A stretch of DNA of 48,330 nucleotides from Akkermansiaceae bacterium (GTDB taxonomy: Bacteria > Verrucomicrobiota > Verrucomicrobiia > Verrucomicrobiales > Akkermansiaceae): NCBI GenBank assembly GCA_903908495.1, contig CAIVSK010000336.1, forward strand, positions 1 through 48,330. The letters are read 5' to 3'. Shown here one piece after another: positions 18,401-26,607 of this stretch (positions within the stretch are counted from its first letter, which is position 1; every line of letters starts with the position of its first letter). A model generated the notes under the pieces. The model was not told where the DNA came from. It was given only the letters and a program-made list of their open reading frames with translations, and did no database searches. The position numbers and the translations under genes are program-made.

Positions 18401-20288
18401 GCCGGACGTACCGGCACCACAGGCCCGCACGCTCGCTGACTACCGTAGCAAGTTCAATGAAGTGTATGCCCCTCGCTACGGCATGAACACCCTAGCCGAA
18501 CTGCGCGCTGCCACGGGCGTCTTTGCGGTGATCGATGACCACGAGGTGGCCAACAACTTCTCCGGTGGTGCCCTCCGAACGTCCGACTCCCGCTTCAGTG
18601 CCGATACCGGTACTTACATCAATCAGACGGAAACCTTTGCAAATGGTGTGCAAGCCTTCAATGAGTATCATCCGCTCTCCGATCAGAGTTATGGGGCGAC
18701 CGGCGATCCAATCACCGCCAACCACGCCAAGCTCTATCGCTACTCCACGCAGGGCAAGACGGCGGCGACCTTCGTGCTCGATACACGCTCCTTCCGCAGC
18801 GCACCGCTGCCATCGGTTACCGATATCACCAACCCGCTAGAGGTCGGTGGCTTCCTCGCCGCCTCGTTCACGCCGGGACGCACTTTGCTCGGATCCCAGC
18901 AAAAAGCCGACTTCAAGGCCGATCTGCTCGCCGCCCAAGCTGCCGGAATCGTTTGGAAATTCGTCTGCTGCCCGGAGCCAATCCAGAACTTCGGCCCGCT
19001 GGGAGCCGAGGACCGCTTTGAAGGCTATGCCGCCGAGCGCACGGACCTGCTGAAGTTTATCGACGACAATCACATTTCAAATGTGGTCTTTGTCACCGCC
19101 GATTTCCATGGCACCGTCATCAACCGCTTGTCCTATCAGACCGGAGCCTTCGGCCCGCAGATCCAGACCAACTCCATCGAGATCATCACGGGTGCCATCG
19201 CCTATGACAAACCGTTCGGCCCGACCATCGTGGATCTCGCCATCGCGGCCGGACTCGCGGCGCCCGGCACCGACGCTTACTATCAATCGCTGAGCGCACC
19301 GGGCAAGGAAGCCTTGGTGATGAACAACATCATCAATCCAAGTTTGGCCGCCCTTGGTTACAATCAGATCGGCCTCGCCACCAATCCGTTGCCCTTGTGC
19401 CACCTCATCAGCGGCCTCTATACCGCCAGTAACAGCTACGGCTGGACCGAGTTCACCATCGACGCTGCTACGCAGGAATTGAACGTGAAAACCTGGGGCA
19501 TCGCGCCATACAACAAGGCTCAGCTCGATGCCGATCCCGCGGCCATCACCGGACGCACTCCGGCGGTGGTCAGTGAGTTCGCCCTTGCCCTGAAGCCCTC
19601 CTTCAATCCGGCGACCATCGCGGGCCTAACAGCTCAGAGCCACTCTGCGACGATCAATCTGGCTAGCGCTTCCGGGGCTTACCCTGCCGGTGGGACTTTC
19701 TCCGGCGCTGGCGTGACTGGTGGCCTGTTTGATCCGGCGACCGTTGCACATGGTGTCCAGACCATCACGTACAGCTACACAGACCGCTTCGGCAGCTTGC
19801 AGAGTTCGACGTTCACCGTCACTGTGTCGCCGACCCCGCTGGAGGCCTGGCGTCTGGCGAATTTCGGGACCACCTCCAACACCGGTGATGCTGCCGACAC
19901 TGCTGACTTTGACCACGACGGCATTGCGAATTTGATGAATTACGCGTTGGGCCTCAACCCTACCGTCAACGCCGGGGTGGCCGGGTTGCCAATTGCCCTC
20001 AGTGGCGATCCTGATCCACTACTCAGCGATCGTCTGGCCCTCAGCGTCGTGCTGCCCAGCCCGAATCCCTCCGACGTAACATATACCGTGCAGGCGTCCG
20101 ACGATTTGACGACATGGGCGGACGTGGCATCGAAGACGGGTGCCGGCGATTGGCAATGGCTCGGTGGCGGAGCATCCCACATTCTTAGCTCCGGCGACGG
20201 ACCGGTCACCGTCAAGATTGGCGACCTCGTTCCGGCGGACGCCGAACACCCGCACCGCATGATGCGGCTCAAGGTTGCCATACCCTAA
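12420..20288 (+). CDS. Giant secreted phytase-like / PhoD phosphatase fusion protein
   Basis: 2622 residues from the ATG at 12420; an upstream in-frame TTG at 12339 lacks signal-peptide logic. A signal peptide ends near SSHAA. In order: an N-terminal propeller-like region (about 35-390); MBG/YDG-type beta modules (about 370-847); an SdiA-regulated or esterase-like phytase propeller (about 855-1138, with FDDTEALAY, GLEGVTWD and MEGICMD); a cadherin-like module; a lamin-tail domain (about 1253-1380); a Calx-beta domain (about 1443-1553); second cadherin-like and lamin-tail modules; then a PhoD-type phosphatase (about 1859-2393). The PhoD part shows SGDQRG (Asp1959), FGDNIYAD (Asp1986), IDDHE (His2041) and TADFHG (His2230), the expected metal ligands. 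The C-terminus has FDHDGIANL and a small beta module. The likely role is extracellular release of phosphate from organic esters. No Shine-Dalgarno sequence; followed by a strong terminator. Confidence 0.85.
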   Translation: MKQLDSLSVRTGALLLAFLAWLPMADSSHAAAFTAGNLAVYRVGSGIGSLISTGSPVFIDEYTPGGILVQSIAMPTVVSGTNKRLIASGTATSEGLLACSTDGRYLVATGYDAAIPTTGLTGTASTAVNRVIGRIDSNGSVDTSTALSDAATANNARSAVSADGSEFWFAGAAGGIRYAPLGATTSTQLSTGLANNRQVNIFNNQLYSSDSSGTALRLASIGSGLPTTSGQAMTNLPGFATSTGSPYSFYFADLSPAVAGLDTLYVCDDAAGIQKFSFDGSTWTAKGSVGAGADAYRGIAGTVAGSTVTLYITRKGGSAAAGGGEIASLIDSSGYSATLTAVPTLLATAAANTAFRGIAFAPLPPPTIAGAATATPYTTTYGTASTAQTFPISGSGLSTNLTVTAPTGIDVSSDGTTYGSTATFTQSNGTASGSLRIRLGANAAVTGSYNGLNIQLTSSGATPVNITTSAAGNGVSAKGLTITANNVSKQYGVTLSSPVTGSADFTNSGLISPESIGSVTLSYGNGAAAGDAAGSYLGSVNPSAATGGTFNTSNYSIQYVAGDLTVTQPPTISLTGTLTSVDTIYGTVSSTPTGFSVTGGSLTSNLTVTAPAGFEVSSDGAYSNSLNLTQTGGVVSATISVRLAATTGVGSYSGNILVSGGGAVTQSITVPPSAVSALSLAITGVSGISRPYDRTTPASVSGTPNLIGVLAADSGNVTVGGTPTATFISASAGTAKLITVTGYSLAGPAASNYTVTQPTGLTADITPLQLTIQGAAVVSKPFDGDTNAVITGTLVGIIDPDVVTFNGTGTFASLAIGNDIAVTSTSTIGGSAVANYSLTQPTGLVGNITAPHTVDLSRYVRVGRYDLPEPSRTTPPTGSLLCQEASNVTYNWDTDTIFLTGDGGTSVVQVTKTGQLIDSMTLALNPARRAGTEFDDTEALAYTGNGEFVMTEERERTLVKFTYVPNTTLQRAATKTMKLGTTIGNIGLEGVTWDPLTGGFILIKEKQPKGIFQTNIDWNALTATNGSPTTANSTNLFNPDLLNTLDLSDLFALSNLPALTGTPEASHLLVISQESGQILNCDRSGNVYSRLTIVADPGSPLSVPAMTMEGICMDRSGNLYVTNEDGGGDFDHPQLWVYALSTATNLPPTAVTLTSIVSSLPELPRVANDIRVADILVVDDGLGPNALFISGADAASFKIIGTALFLKAGSTLDAATKSSYTVNVNVDDATVGTSPDASTTYHLTIVTGAGATPNLIITEVAPWSSSNSGPALAADWFEVTNYGIATVDLTGWTVDDNSNSYAVSLPIFGASGIGPGESVIFIETGIDSQANLDLKAAAFKTLWFGDNPPANLHFCGYSGSGVGLSTAGDAVNLFDIGGNLQAHVDFGSNTGTAGIFYSFDNAAGLNKATLSNLSVVGVSGAIIAANDANEIGSPGTVGVGATPLVSIVATDASASETGTDPGSFRISRSGSTASTLTANYSIATGTGQATAADYTPALTGSVTFAVGQVYVDITITPVDDMIGEGPETLTLSITDTGSYDVGTSGTATITILDNDASNMAPTAIALTNTVATISEAANTASNIRVADITVTDDGQGTNTFGVTGTDAAFFTVAGNSLYLKAGTTLSNAIKPGYSVTVTVDDITLGSTPVASTNFTLAVATSVAPGSIIISEVAPWSSTAAYSNNIGADWFEVTNIGTSIANITGWKMDDNSHSYASAAPLLGITSIAPGESVIFIETPTTAPGDLATKAEAFRGTWFGANPPAGLQIGAYSGSGVGLSGSSGDEVVLFDASGAIVTGVSFGAAPAAAPFATFDNKAGTGGTTLPLPSIATLSGAGTNGAFKAVNDTGEVGSPGSLNSVAVTVSAGDVTQSSAMLWAHSHATGTVAFEYSTSPSFAAGVTLITSTVTDAALPVKVPITGLTAGTAYYYRATTLTNQASGTFKTPAAAGTLGGLHFGISGDQRGDLAPYPAVKNAAAKDLDYFLLFGDNIYADVASPDVPAPQARTLADYRSKFNEVYAPRYGMNTLAELRAATGVFAVIDDHEVANNFSGGALRTSDSRFSADTGTYINQTETFANGVQAFNEYHPLSDQSYGATGDPITANHAKLYRYSTQGKTAATFVLDTRSFRSAPLPSVTDITNPLEVGGFLAASFTPGRTLLGSQQKADFKADLLAAQAAGIVWKFVCCPEPIQNFGPLGAEDRFEGYAAERTDLLKFIDDNHISNVVFVTADFHGTVINRLSYQTGAFGPQIQTNSIEIITGAIAYDKPFGPTIVDLAIAAGLAAPGTDAYYQSLSAPGKEALVMNNIINPSLAALGYNQIGLATNPLPLCHLISGLYTASNSYGWTEFTIDAATQELNVKTWGIAPYNKAQLDADPAAITGRTPAVVSEFALALKPSFNPATIAGLTAQSHSATINLASASGAYPAGGTFSGAGVTGGLFDPATVAHGVQTITYSYTDRFGSLQSSTFTVTVSPTPLEAWRLANFGTTSNTGDAADTADFDHDGIANLMNYALGLNPTVNAGVAGLPIALSGDPDPLLSDRLALSVVLPSPNPSDVTYTVQASDDLTTWADVASKTGAGDWQWLGGGASHILSSGDGPVTVKIGDLVPADAEHPHRMMRLKVAIP

Positions 20289-20298
20289 CGCGCAACAA

Positions 20299-20361
20299 TT
20301 TTCCCGGGTCTTGGGTTTTCCCCGGGAAAGGGGGCCGCTGGTGCAAACCAGCGGCCCTTTG
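20299..20361 (+). terminator. Tandem hairpin terminator after the phytase/PhoD gene
   Basis: The main hairpin is GGGCCGCTGGT (20332-20342), loop GCAA, ACCAGCGGCCC (20347-20357), then TTTGTCGTT. It is preceded by a weaker stem pairing TTTCCCGGG with CCCGGGAAA between 20299 and 20329. Eleven perfect pairs with a GNRA-type tetraloop make this the clearest terminator in the window, although the T-run is short. Confidence 0.8.
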
Positions 20362-20524
20362 TCGTTCAGCAGTGAACTGCCGACAATCGCCATCTCGGAG
20401 ATCCGTCGACCTAACAAACCGCATGTCATTGTTTGATCACGAAATTGAGCATCCATGGCGGCGTGTCGAAGTTGTCACAATCTCCAGATTCACAAATGCA
20501 CCGGATTCGACATAAGTATTGCGC

Positions 20525-21256
20525 ATGCCGATATACATCACAGAAATCCAGCTCCGCCCGCGGGAGTTTCTTACAATCACCGTTTTCATAGCAATATGTG
20601 TCGCTATTCTTGGACGGCTGGCATTCGGATCTCCGGAACAAGCCGTAATTCATGCAACAGGATGGGGCGAGCGGAAAGTCGAGACAGCGAATTGCGCGTT
20701 ATCTGCGCAAGGCACGCCGCCATCGGTCGCCGTCATCATGCCTGACCCGCGCTTCGCCCGGCAACAACCGACAGTGGTGCCAGATATTCTCTCGCCGGAG
20801 GCCCGCCAGATGGCGTTCACCATTCAAAACAAGTATCGTTGCGCCCACTGCTGCGACGGCGGAGGTACGCCGCAGTGCCTGCCCGGGCTGGGCGAGGACG
20901 GCAGCCCGGATGCCAAGGTCCTAGTTGCGGCCCTGAAAAATTCGTTGGGCACCTTACCGGACGACTGTTATGTGTCCACCGCGCTGCCCAAGGTGGTAGA
21001 TACGAAGACCCCGGCGGAGTTGATGAATGTTCTTTACGAAGATCTACTCAAGCGTCCCAATCCGATCAAGCTCAGGATGTTGTTCATCATCGCGGAAATT
21101 GCCGATCATCCGCTCGCGGCTAGTGCCCTGGCTGAGCTCCGCACGACTCTCAATCTGGACCACCAGCATGACTGGCCGCGCTGGGAGCAGGCGGTCACCC
21201 AGCAATGCGTCCACGAAGAGCGCGGCATGCGCAGCGACAACTGCCGCATCCACTGA
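20525..21256 (+). CDS. Membrane-anchored Cys-rich protein of unknown function
   Basis: 243 residues from the ATG at 20525. I do not recognise a family. A single hydrophobic segment at about residues 15-35 should anchor the protein, with the rest probably outside. The centre carries a Cys cluster, YRCAHCCDGGGTPQC, which could bind metal or form disulfides. The C-terminal half is predicted helical and ends with two further Cys. It lies between two secreted phosphate-releasing enzymes and is separated from the first by a strong terminator, so it needs its own promoter. TTGTCACAATC lies about 50 bases upstream, resembling half of the palindromes found elsewhere in the window. Confidence 0.65.
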   Translation: MPIYITEIQLRPREFLTITVFIAICVAILGRLAFGSPEQAVIHATGWGERKVETANCALSAQGTPPSVAVIMPDPRFARQQPTVVPDILSPEARQMAFTIQNKYRCAHCCDGGGTPQCLPGLGEDGSPDAKVLVAALKNSLGTLPDDCYVSTALPKVVDTKTPAELMNVLYEDLLKRPNPIKLRMLFIIAEIADHPLAASALAELRTTLNLDHQHDWPRWEQAVTQQCVHEERGMRSDNCRIH

Positions 21257-21349
21257 CGCGCCTCCACTCAATCAGCACAACAACAGACTCTCCACGCCTG
21301 ATTTGAACCCATTCAATATACCATCGATTCATCCCATCCCATTAAGTTC

Positions 21350-24300
21350 ATGAACCCTATTCTAAGATTCATTGCAAGGTCGCTCATGCCGACTGGTGCC
21401 TTGGCACTCGCCGCCGCCAGCATCGCCACAGCGTCACCTTCGAGTACCATCGTCATCAGCCAGGTTTATGGCGGCGGCGGCAACTCGGGCGCCACCTATA
21501 AGAACGATTTCATTGAACTCCATAATATCTCCTCCTCGACGGTGAGCGTGGCAGGATGGTCGGTTCAATACAATTCGGCGGCTGGGATCAACGTCTATCA
21601 AACAACCGCACTCACTGGCAGCATCCCGGCTGGCGGCTACTACCTTGTACAGGAGGCTGCCGGCACCGGCGGCACAACCGCTCTGCCGACACCGAATGTC
21701 ACTGGCGGTCTCAATTTGAGCGCGACGGTAGGCAGGGTTGCATTGGTCAGCAACACAAGCGCCTTGGCGGCAGCCAGCGTCCATAATGTGGCAGGAATTG
21801 TCGATTTCGTGGGTTTCGGCACCACTGCCGCCACCTATGAAGGCACCGGCCCGACACCGGCACCGAGCAACACGACTTCCGTGACACGCAAGGACAGCGG
21901 ATCAATGGACACGGATCAGAATGCCGCGGATTTCACCGCTGGATCCGTGGTTCCTCACAACAGCTCATCCCCTATCTACAGTCCCGGTCCTGTCGCCTCG
22001 CAAGTGCGCGTCGAGACCCTCCCGGATGGCTCGGGCCCTGTGGTTGCCACCCAAACCATCGGGGCGGGAAGTTCTATCACTGCCTACTCGGTTACCCGAA
22101 CATCCGGCAATACCTTCATGGCCAATGCTGCTGCGACTTGGTCACTGACCAACATGACTGGCTCAATAGTCGCTGGCGATCTGGTTGCGGCTGCTGACAA
22201 CAAGAGCGCTGTTTTCACTCCGCACGCGGGTTCCGCGGTGATTCACGCGACGCTTGGCACGCTCACATCGGTGGACTCGGGCGTGATTACGGCCTCTGAA
22301 GTTCCCACCAATCCGACGGCTGTCGCCGCAGCGGATTCGACCAATGTCACAGGCGGCCAGAGTGTAACGCTGAGCGTGACCGTCACGCCGGGCGCCAATC
22401 CCACCAGCAGCGGCGTTGCCGTCACTGGTGATCTCAGCTCTATCGGTGGTTCCAGCACCCAGGCTTTCACCTCGGGAGCGGGTAATACCTTCACCTACGT
22501 TGCGAGCCTACCCACCAATCTCACCGGCGGCGCCAAACTGCTGAATTTCTCGGTTGCCGATGACCAAGGACGCACAGTCACCGCCTCTCTCGCCCTCAAC
22601 CTGCGCGGCAGCCTCACGATTTTCCACACCAATGACACCCACGCCCGGGTCACACCGCACAAGTGGATCGTACCGCAGCATTCGTTCAGTACCGTGACGC
22701 AGTTTGAAGACGTTGGCGGCATCTCCTACATGGGTAGCAAAATCCTCTCTCTAACGGCAGTCACACCGGACGCGCTGGTGCTCGACGGCGGCGACATTTC
22801 GGAGGGCAATCCCATCGGCGACTGGAATGGTCCTGGATTCACGCCGGGCTCCTTCGGCAATGGCACCATCGTTGATTACTACAAGATGCTCGATACCAAG
22901 CTCAAGGCGGTTACTGGACGCGGCGGCAGGGGCTTGGACGCGATGGTGGTGGGTAATCATGACATCCGCGACATCACTTATCTCAACAACATGAAAGCGG
23001 CTTCATCGCAGTTTCCTGTTATTTCCATGAACATCTGCAACAAGGGCACCCACACGCCTTACTACAGCGCTTCCACCATCCTCAACATCAATGGCAACAG
23101 GATCGGCGTCGTCGGCTACACCACGGAATCCGCCGACTCGCCTGAGGCTGAAGTGAACAATCTCATTGATGTGGTGAAGTGCGATTGGTCGAGCACTGAC
23201 AGCGCGAAGATTCACTTCGCCGATATCGTGAATGAACTGCGCAACACCCAGGGCTGCAACATGGTCATCCTGCTCACCCACATGGGCCATAGTGGTCTCT
23301 GCACAGTCACCGGCGCCAACCCGACACCCATTCTTGTGGACAATGCCGTGGCCAAGTTGCCAGAAGTCGTCGTCAGCGGCCACTGGCACACGTATTGCGA
23401 CACGGTCTGGCAGCCGACCTCACTCAATTACAACACGATCTTCACCGAAGCAGGCAGCTTCCAACACTATGTCGGCGAGCTGAAAATCAACGGACTCGGG
23501 AAATTTGTGAGTACCAACTACTATCCGCTACGCACCAGTGACATCACGCCGGACGGTGACATTGCCGCGTACCTGCAACAGCGGAAGGACGATTACGCAG
23601 CCACCAACCCGACCTATGGAGCGGATCAAGTCATTGGTCACACGGCGGACAATCTGCTGTTGGATAACTACATGAAGTGGTGGTCGGCAGACGAATATCC
23701 ATGGAGCGGCAACAACACCGCCGGCAATTGGATCTGTGATGCCGTGCAGTGGAAGGCCACGGCACTCTTCGGAGCCTGCGACCTTTCGCTGGAGGCGGGT
23801 GGCGGGGTCCGCTCGGACATTATCGCCGGGCCGATCAAATACACCAACATATATGAGACGTTTCCGTGGGCCGACGACACGATCTACGTGGTGAGCATGA
23901 CCGGGCAGCAGATCTGGGATTTCTTCAAGGCGCATAACTGTGACGCCGCCATGTCAGAAGGCTGGCATGTGGATGCATATGATGGGGTTCCCACCGGCAT
24001 CACTTACCACGGAAATCCGATCAACCTTGCGCAAACCTACAAGGTGGCGATCAACAACTACATGTATTTGCATGACTCGGTGAACTTTGCCACCATCGAT
24101 CCGAACCCGCAAACATCGACGTATCTGGCTCGCACGGCACTGATGGAATTCACCGCGCAATTCACCCAGGCGAGTCCGTACCAGGCAGGTGCGCCCCGCT
24201 ACACGCTCAACACCGAATTTTCCGGTGGATACCGGGTGGTGGTGACCATGATGAATGACGTCGACTCGCGCGAATCCTTCAAGGACGGGTTCATCCGCTT

Positions 24301-26446
24301 CCTCGGTGCCACGCCGGAGACGCTGGCCCACCGCGGCACGCCGCAGGTTCCAGCGGATTTGGTGAATGCCGATGGCAGCATCAATCGCGCCAACCGGCTC
24401 ACCGAGAACCAGTGGTATCGCAGTTACCTGGGCTTCCGCGCAGGGGTCTTGAACCCCGGTGATATCATTGAAGTGTGGGGCAAAGGTGGGTTTTTCGGCG
24501 GAAATCCGGAGTTCATTGATCAGGAGGGAGTGCAGTCAGACGGCGTGGAATTCAAAATCGTCGGACACGATGCGAGTCTGGCCAAGCCGACGTATTTCAG
24601 CTCGATCAGCGGATTTTGGAACCAAGTGTATAAGAACCACTATGTGAAATTCATTGCACGCAAGAGCGGCGGCAGCACGGTGACGGACAAGAGCGGCACG
24701 ACTCTCACCATCCAGGATGCCACGGGTTATGCCACCAAGGCGCTACCCGGCGTCACCGGTGATTTCCTTGAGATCAGTGGCGTGGTCACCAGTGAGAGTT
24801 ATGGACTGCGGTTCCGGGCCGACAATGCCGTGCTTGCCGCCACGCCGAATTTCCCGCCGGATTCGCATGTGGATGCGCTGGCGCAGAATCAGACGAGCAG
24901 TTCTCTCGAGCTCACCGCCACGGCCAGCGTGGCCCCCGGAGCAAACCAGAACTTTTACTCGCTGGAGCCGGTGGCGGACGCCCAGGTGGAGAGCGGTGCT
25001 CCCACAGGCAACTTCAACACCACCAATCTCTATCTCCAAAGCGCCGCGTCGGGTGCCTATCAGAATGAACGGGCATGGCTGCGGTTTGATCTATCCAGCC
25101 TTCCGGCCGGTTCCGCGATTACCAGCGCGATGCTCAATCTATCGTGCTGGAAGGCCACCGGTGCAACGCTGCCTGCCGAGATCCGCGGCGGAGACAGCGA
25201 CACCTGGGGCGAGACGACCATCAACTGGAACAACCAGCCCGCTTTTGGTGCCGCCCTGGACACCCAGACGCTGGTATCGGGTGTGACCAATACCTATTAC
25301 AGCTGGGATGCCACGGCATTTGTCCAAAGCAAACTCGCCGGTAACAAATTGGTTTCACTGTTGGTCAAGCCGGTGACCGAGGATTCCCTCGACGCGACCT
25401 CTCCGAGTTATGGATTCGACTCCAAGGAATACACATCCAATCATCCCTATCTGCAAGTGACCACTCCATCCACTGGAACACCCGTAACGATGGCCCATGT
25501 CCAATTCTTTTTCCGCTATTCCGCCGACGGCAGCAGCTGGAATGCGTGGAGCCCGTTCCAAACCGTGACGGTGGCACCTTGGGATGCTTCCTTCAACTAT
25601 CCGAACGGCGACGGCCACTACGAGTTTTTCAGCGTGGCAACCGACAGCAACGGCACGGTTGAGCCGGCGCCACCGTATGCGGACAGCGCGGTGACTTATG
25701 CCTCGGGCACCGCTGTGATCGCCGTGGAACATGGGAGCACGCTGGGCAACGGTGCCACTGTGAATTTCGGCAGTGCGGAGGTCTCCACCGGCAAGCCGAT
25801 GACGTTGACCATTCGCAACACTGGCAACCAAACACTCACCGGCCTTGCCGCCACCATCGACCCGGCAAGCCCGAACGCGGCGGACTTCGCCATCACAACG
25901 GTGGCCGCAGCTTCGCTCAGCCCCGGTGACAGCACCGCGTTGCTGCTAGACTTCACCCCGCAAGCTGCCGGACCACGCGGTGGAGCGTTGCGCATTGCCA
26001 GCAGCGATCCGGCGAACAACCCCTTCACCGTGCTGCTGAACGGTGCCGGGCTGACCCACCTGGAAGCCTGGAGATTGATCAACTATGCGAGCGCCAACAA
26101 CACCGGTGACGGCGCGGACCTCGCCACGCCTCTGCGCGACGGCATTCCGAATCTAATCAAGTTCGCCACCGGCATGCCGCCCGGTTCCGCTGGCATCCAT
26201 CCGGTGAGCGTCGGCAAAGATGCTGGAGGTATGAACTTCAGCTACTCACGCGCCAAGGCAGCGGTAGCTGATGGTATTGAATTTGCGATCGAATGGAGCG
26301 ACGGCTTAAATGACGGGACATGGAGTTCCAGCGGGGTGGTGCAGCAAGCACCGGTGGATCAAGGCGACACCGAGCGCATCACGGCGGTCATTCCGGCGGG
26401 TTCGGGGGGACGTGGTTTCGTACATTTGCGCGTCAGCAGGCCCTGA
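21350..26446 (+). CDS. Giant secreted 5'-nucleotidase/UshA-type metallophosphatase fusion
   Basis: 1698 residues with a signal peptide ending near ATAS. Domains: lamin-tail domain (about 28-205); Ig-like/adhesion module (about 320-418); two-part 5'-nucleotidase (about 420-950); a region of unclear fold (about 950-1200); DNRLRE/CBM96-like module (about 1202-1374); ASH/HYDIN-like 'choice-of-anchor' domain (about 1450-1565); and a C-terminal module. Metal-binding motifs are complete: FHTNDTH (Asp429, His431), DGGD (Asp482), GNHD (Asn536, His537), LLTHMGH and SGHWH. The C-terminal nucleotidase half has the expected AGGGVRSDI-like strand. The enzyme should strip phosphate from extracellular nucleotides, with the added modules binding surfaces or glycans. 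Its C-terminal end resembles that of the 12420-20288 product, though the calcium-loop acids are degraded. Confidence 0.87.
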   Translation: MNPILRFIARSLMPTGALALAAASIATASPSSTIVISQVYGGGGNSGATYKNDFIELHNISSSTVSVAGWSVQYNSAAGINVYQTTALTGSIPAGGYYLVQEAAGTGGTTALPTPNVTGGLNLSATVGRVALVSNTSALAAASVHNVAGIVDFVGFGTTAATYEGTGPTPAPSNTTSVTRKDSGSMDTDQNAADFTAGSVVPHNSSSPIYSPGPVASQVRVETLPDGSGPVVATQTIGAGSSITAYSVTRTSGNTFMANAAATWSLTNMTGSIVAGDLVAAADNKSAVFTPHAGSAVIHATLGTLTSVDSGVITASEVPTNPTAVAAADSTNVTGGQSVTLSVTVTPGANPTSSGVAVTGDLSSIGGSSTQAFTSGAGNTFTYVASLPTNLTGGAKLLNFSVADDQGRTVTASLALNLRGSLTIFHTNDTHARVTPHKWIVPQHSFSTVTQFEDVGGISYMGSKILSLTAVTPDALVLDGGDISEGNPIGDWNGPGFTPGSFGNGTIVDYYKMLDTKLKAVTGRGGRGLDAMVVGNHDIRDITYLNNMKAASSQFPVISMNICNKGTHTPYYSASTILNINGNRIGVVGYTTESADSPEAEVNNLIDVVKCDWSSTDSAKIHFADIVNELRNTQGCNMVILLTHMGHSGLCTVTGANPTPILVDNAVAKLPEVVVSGHWHTYCDTVWQPTSLNYNTIFTEAGSFQHYVGELKINGLGKFVSTNYYPLRTSDITPDGDIAAYLQQRKDDYAATNPTYGADQVIGHTADNLLLDNYMKWWSADEYPWSGNNTAGNWICDAVQWKATALFGACDLSLEAGGGVRSDIIAGPIKYTNIYETFPWADDTIYVVSMTGQQIWDFFKAHNCDAAMSEGWHVDAYDGVPTGITYHGNPINLAQTYKVAINNYMYLHDSVNFATIDPNPQTSTYLARTALMEFTAQFTQASPYQAGAPRYTLNTEFSGGYRVVVTMMNDVDSRESFKDGFIRFLGATPETLAHRGTPQVPADLVNADGSINRANRLTENQWYRSYLGFRAGVLNPGDIIEVWGKGGFFGGNPEFIDQEGVQSDGVEFKIVGHDASLAKPTYFSSISGFWNQVYKNHYVKFIARKSGGSTVTDKSGTTLTIQDATGYATKALPGVTGDFLEISGVVTSESYGLRFRADNAVLAATPNFPPDSHVDALAQNQTSSSLELTATASVAPGANQNFYSLEPVADAQVESGAPTGNFNTTNLYLQSAASGAYQNERAWLRFDLSSLPAGSAITSAMLNLSCWKATGATLPAEIRGGDSDTWGETTINWNNQPAFGAALDTQTLVSGVTNTYYSWDATAFVQSKLAGNKLVSLLVKPVTEDSLDATSPSYGFDSKEYTSNHPYLQVTTPSTGTPVTMAHVQFFFRYSADGSSWNAWSPFQTVTVAPWDASFNYPNGDGHYEFFSVATDSNGTVEPAPPYADSAVTYASGTAVIAVEHGSTLGNGATVNFGSAEVSTGKPMTLTIRNTGNQTLTGLAATIDPASPNAADFAITTVAAASLSPGDSTALLLDFTPQAAGPRGGALRIASSDPANNPFTVLLNGAGLTHLEAWRLINYASANNTGDGADLATPLRDGIPNLIKFATGMPPGSAGIHPVSVGKDAGGMNFSYSRAKAAVADGIEFAIEWSDGLNDGTWSSSGVVQQAPVDQGDTERITAVIPAGSGGRGFVHLRVSRP

Positions 26447-26534
26447 CATTGGCGCGCTTCTCACATCACATTTTTACTGCTCAATACCTGCCACCAGCAG
26501 CGTTGGTGACTTTGTTTTCACCCAACAAACGCAG

Positions 26535-26550
26535 GTGACGGAATTGTCAC
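26535..26550. promoter_or_regulatory. Palindrome GTGAC-GGAATT-GTCAC upstream of the histidine kinase
   Basis: A perfect 5-base inverted repeat with a 6-base spacer lies 58 bases before the kinase start, where an operator would be expected. It closely matches the palindrome at 34527-34546. A G8 run (26576-26583) lies between it and the start codon. Confidence 0.4.
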
Positions 26551-26607
26551 GCATTGCGACTTGATAGCGGGCGATGGGGGGGGCAAACATTGCACCTTGT
26601 CCCGCTC

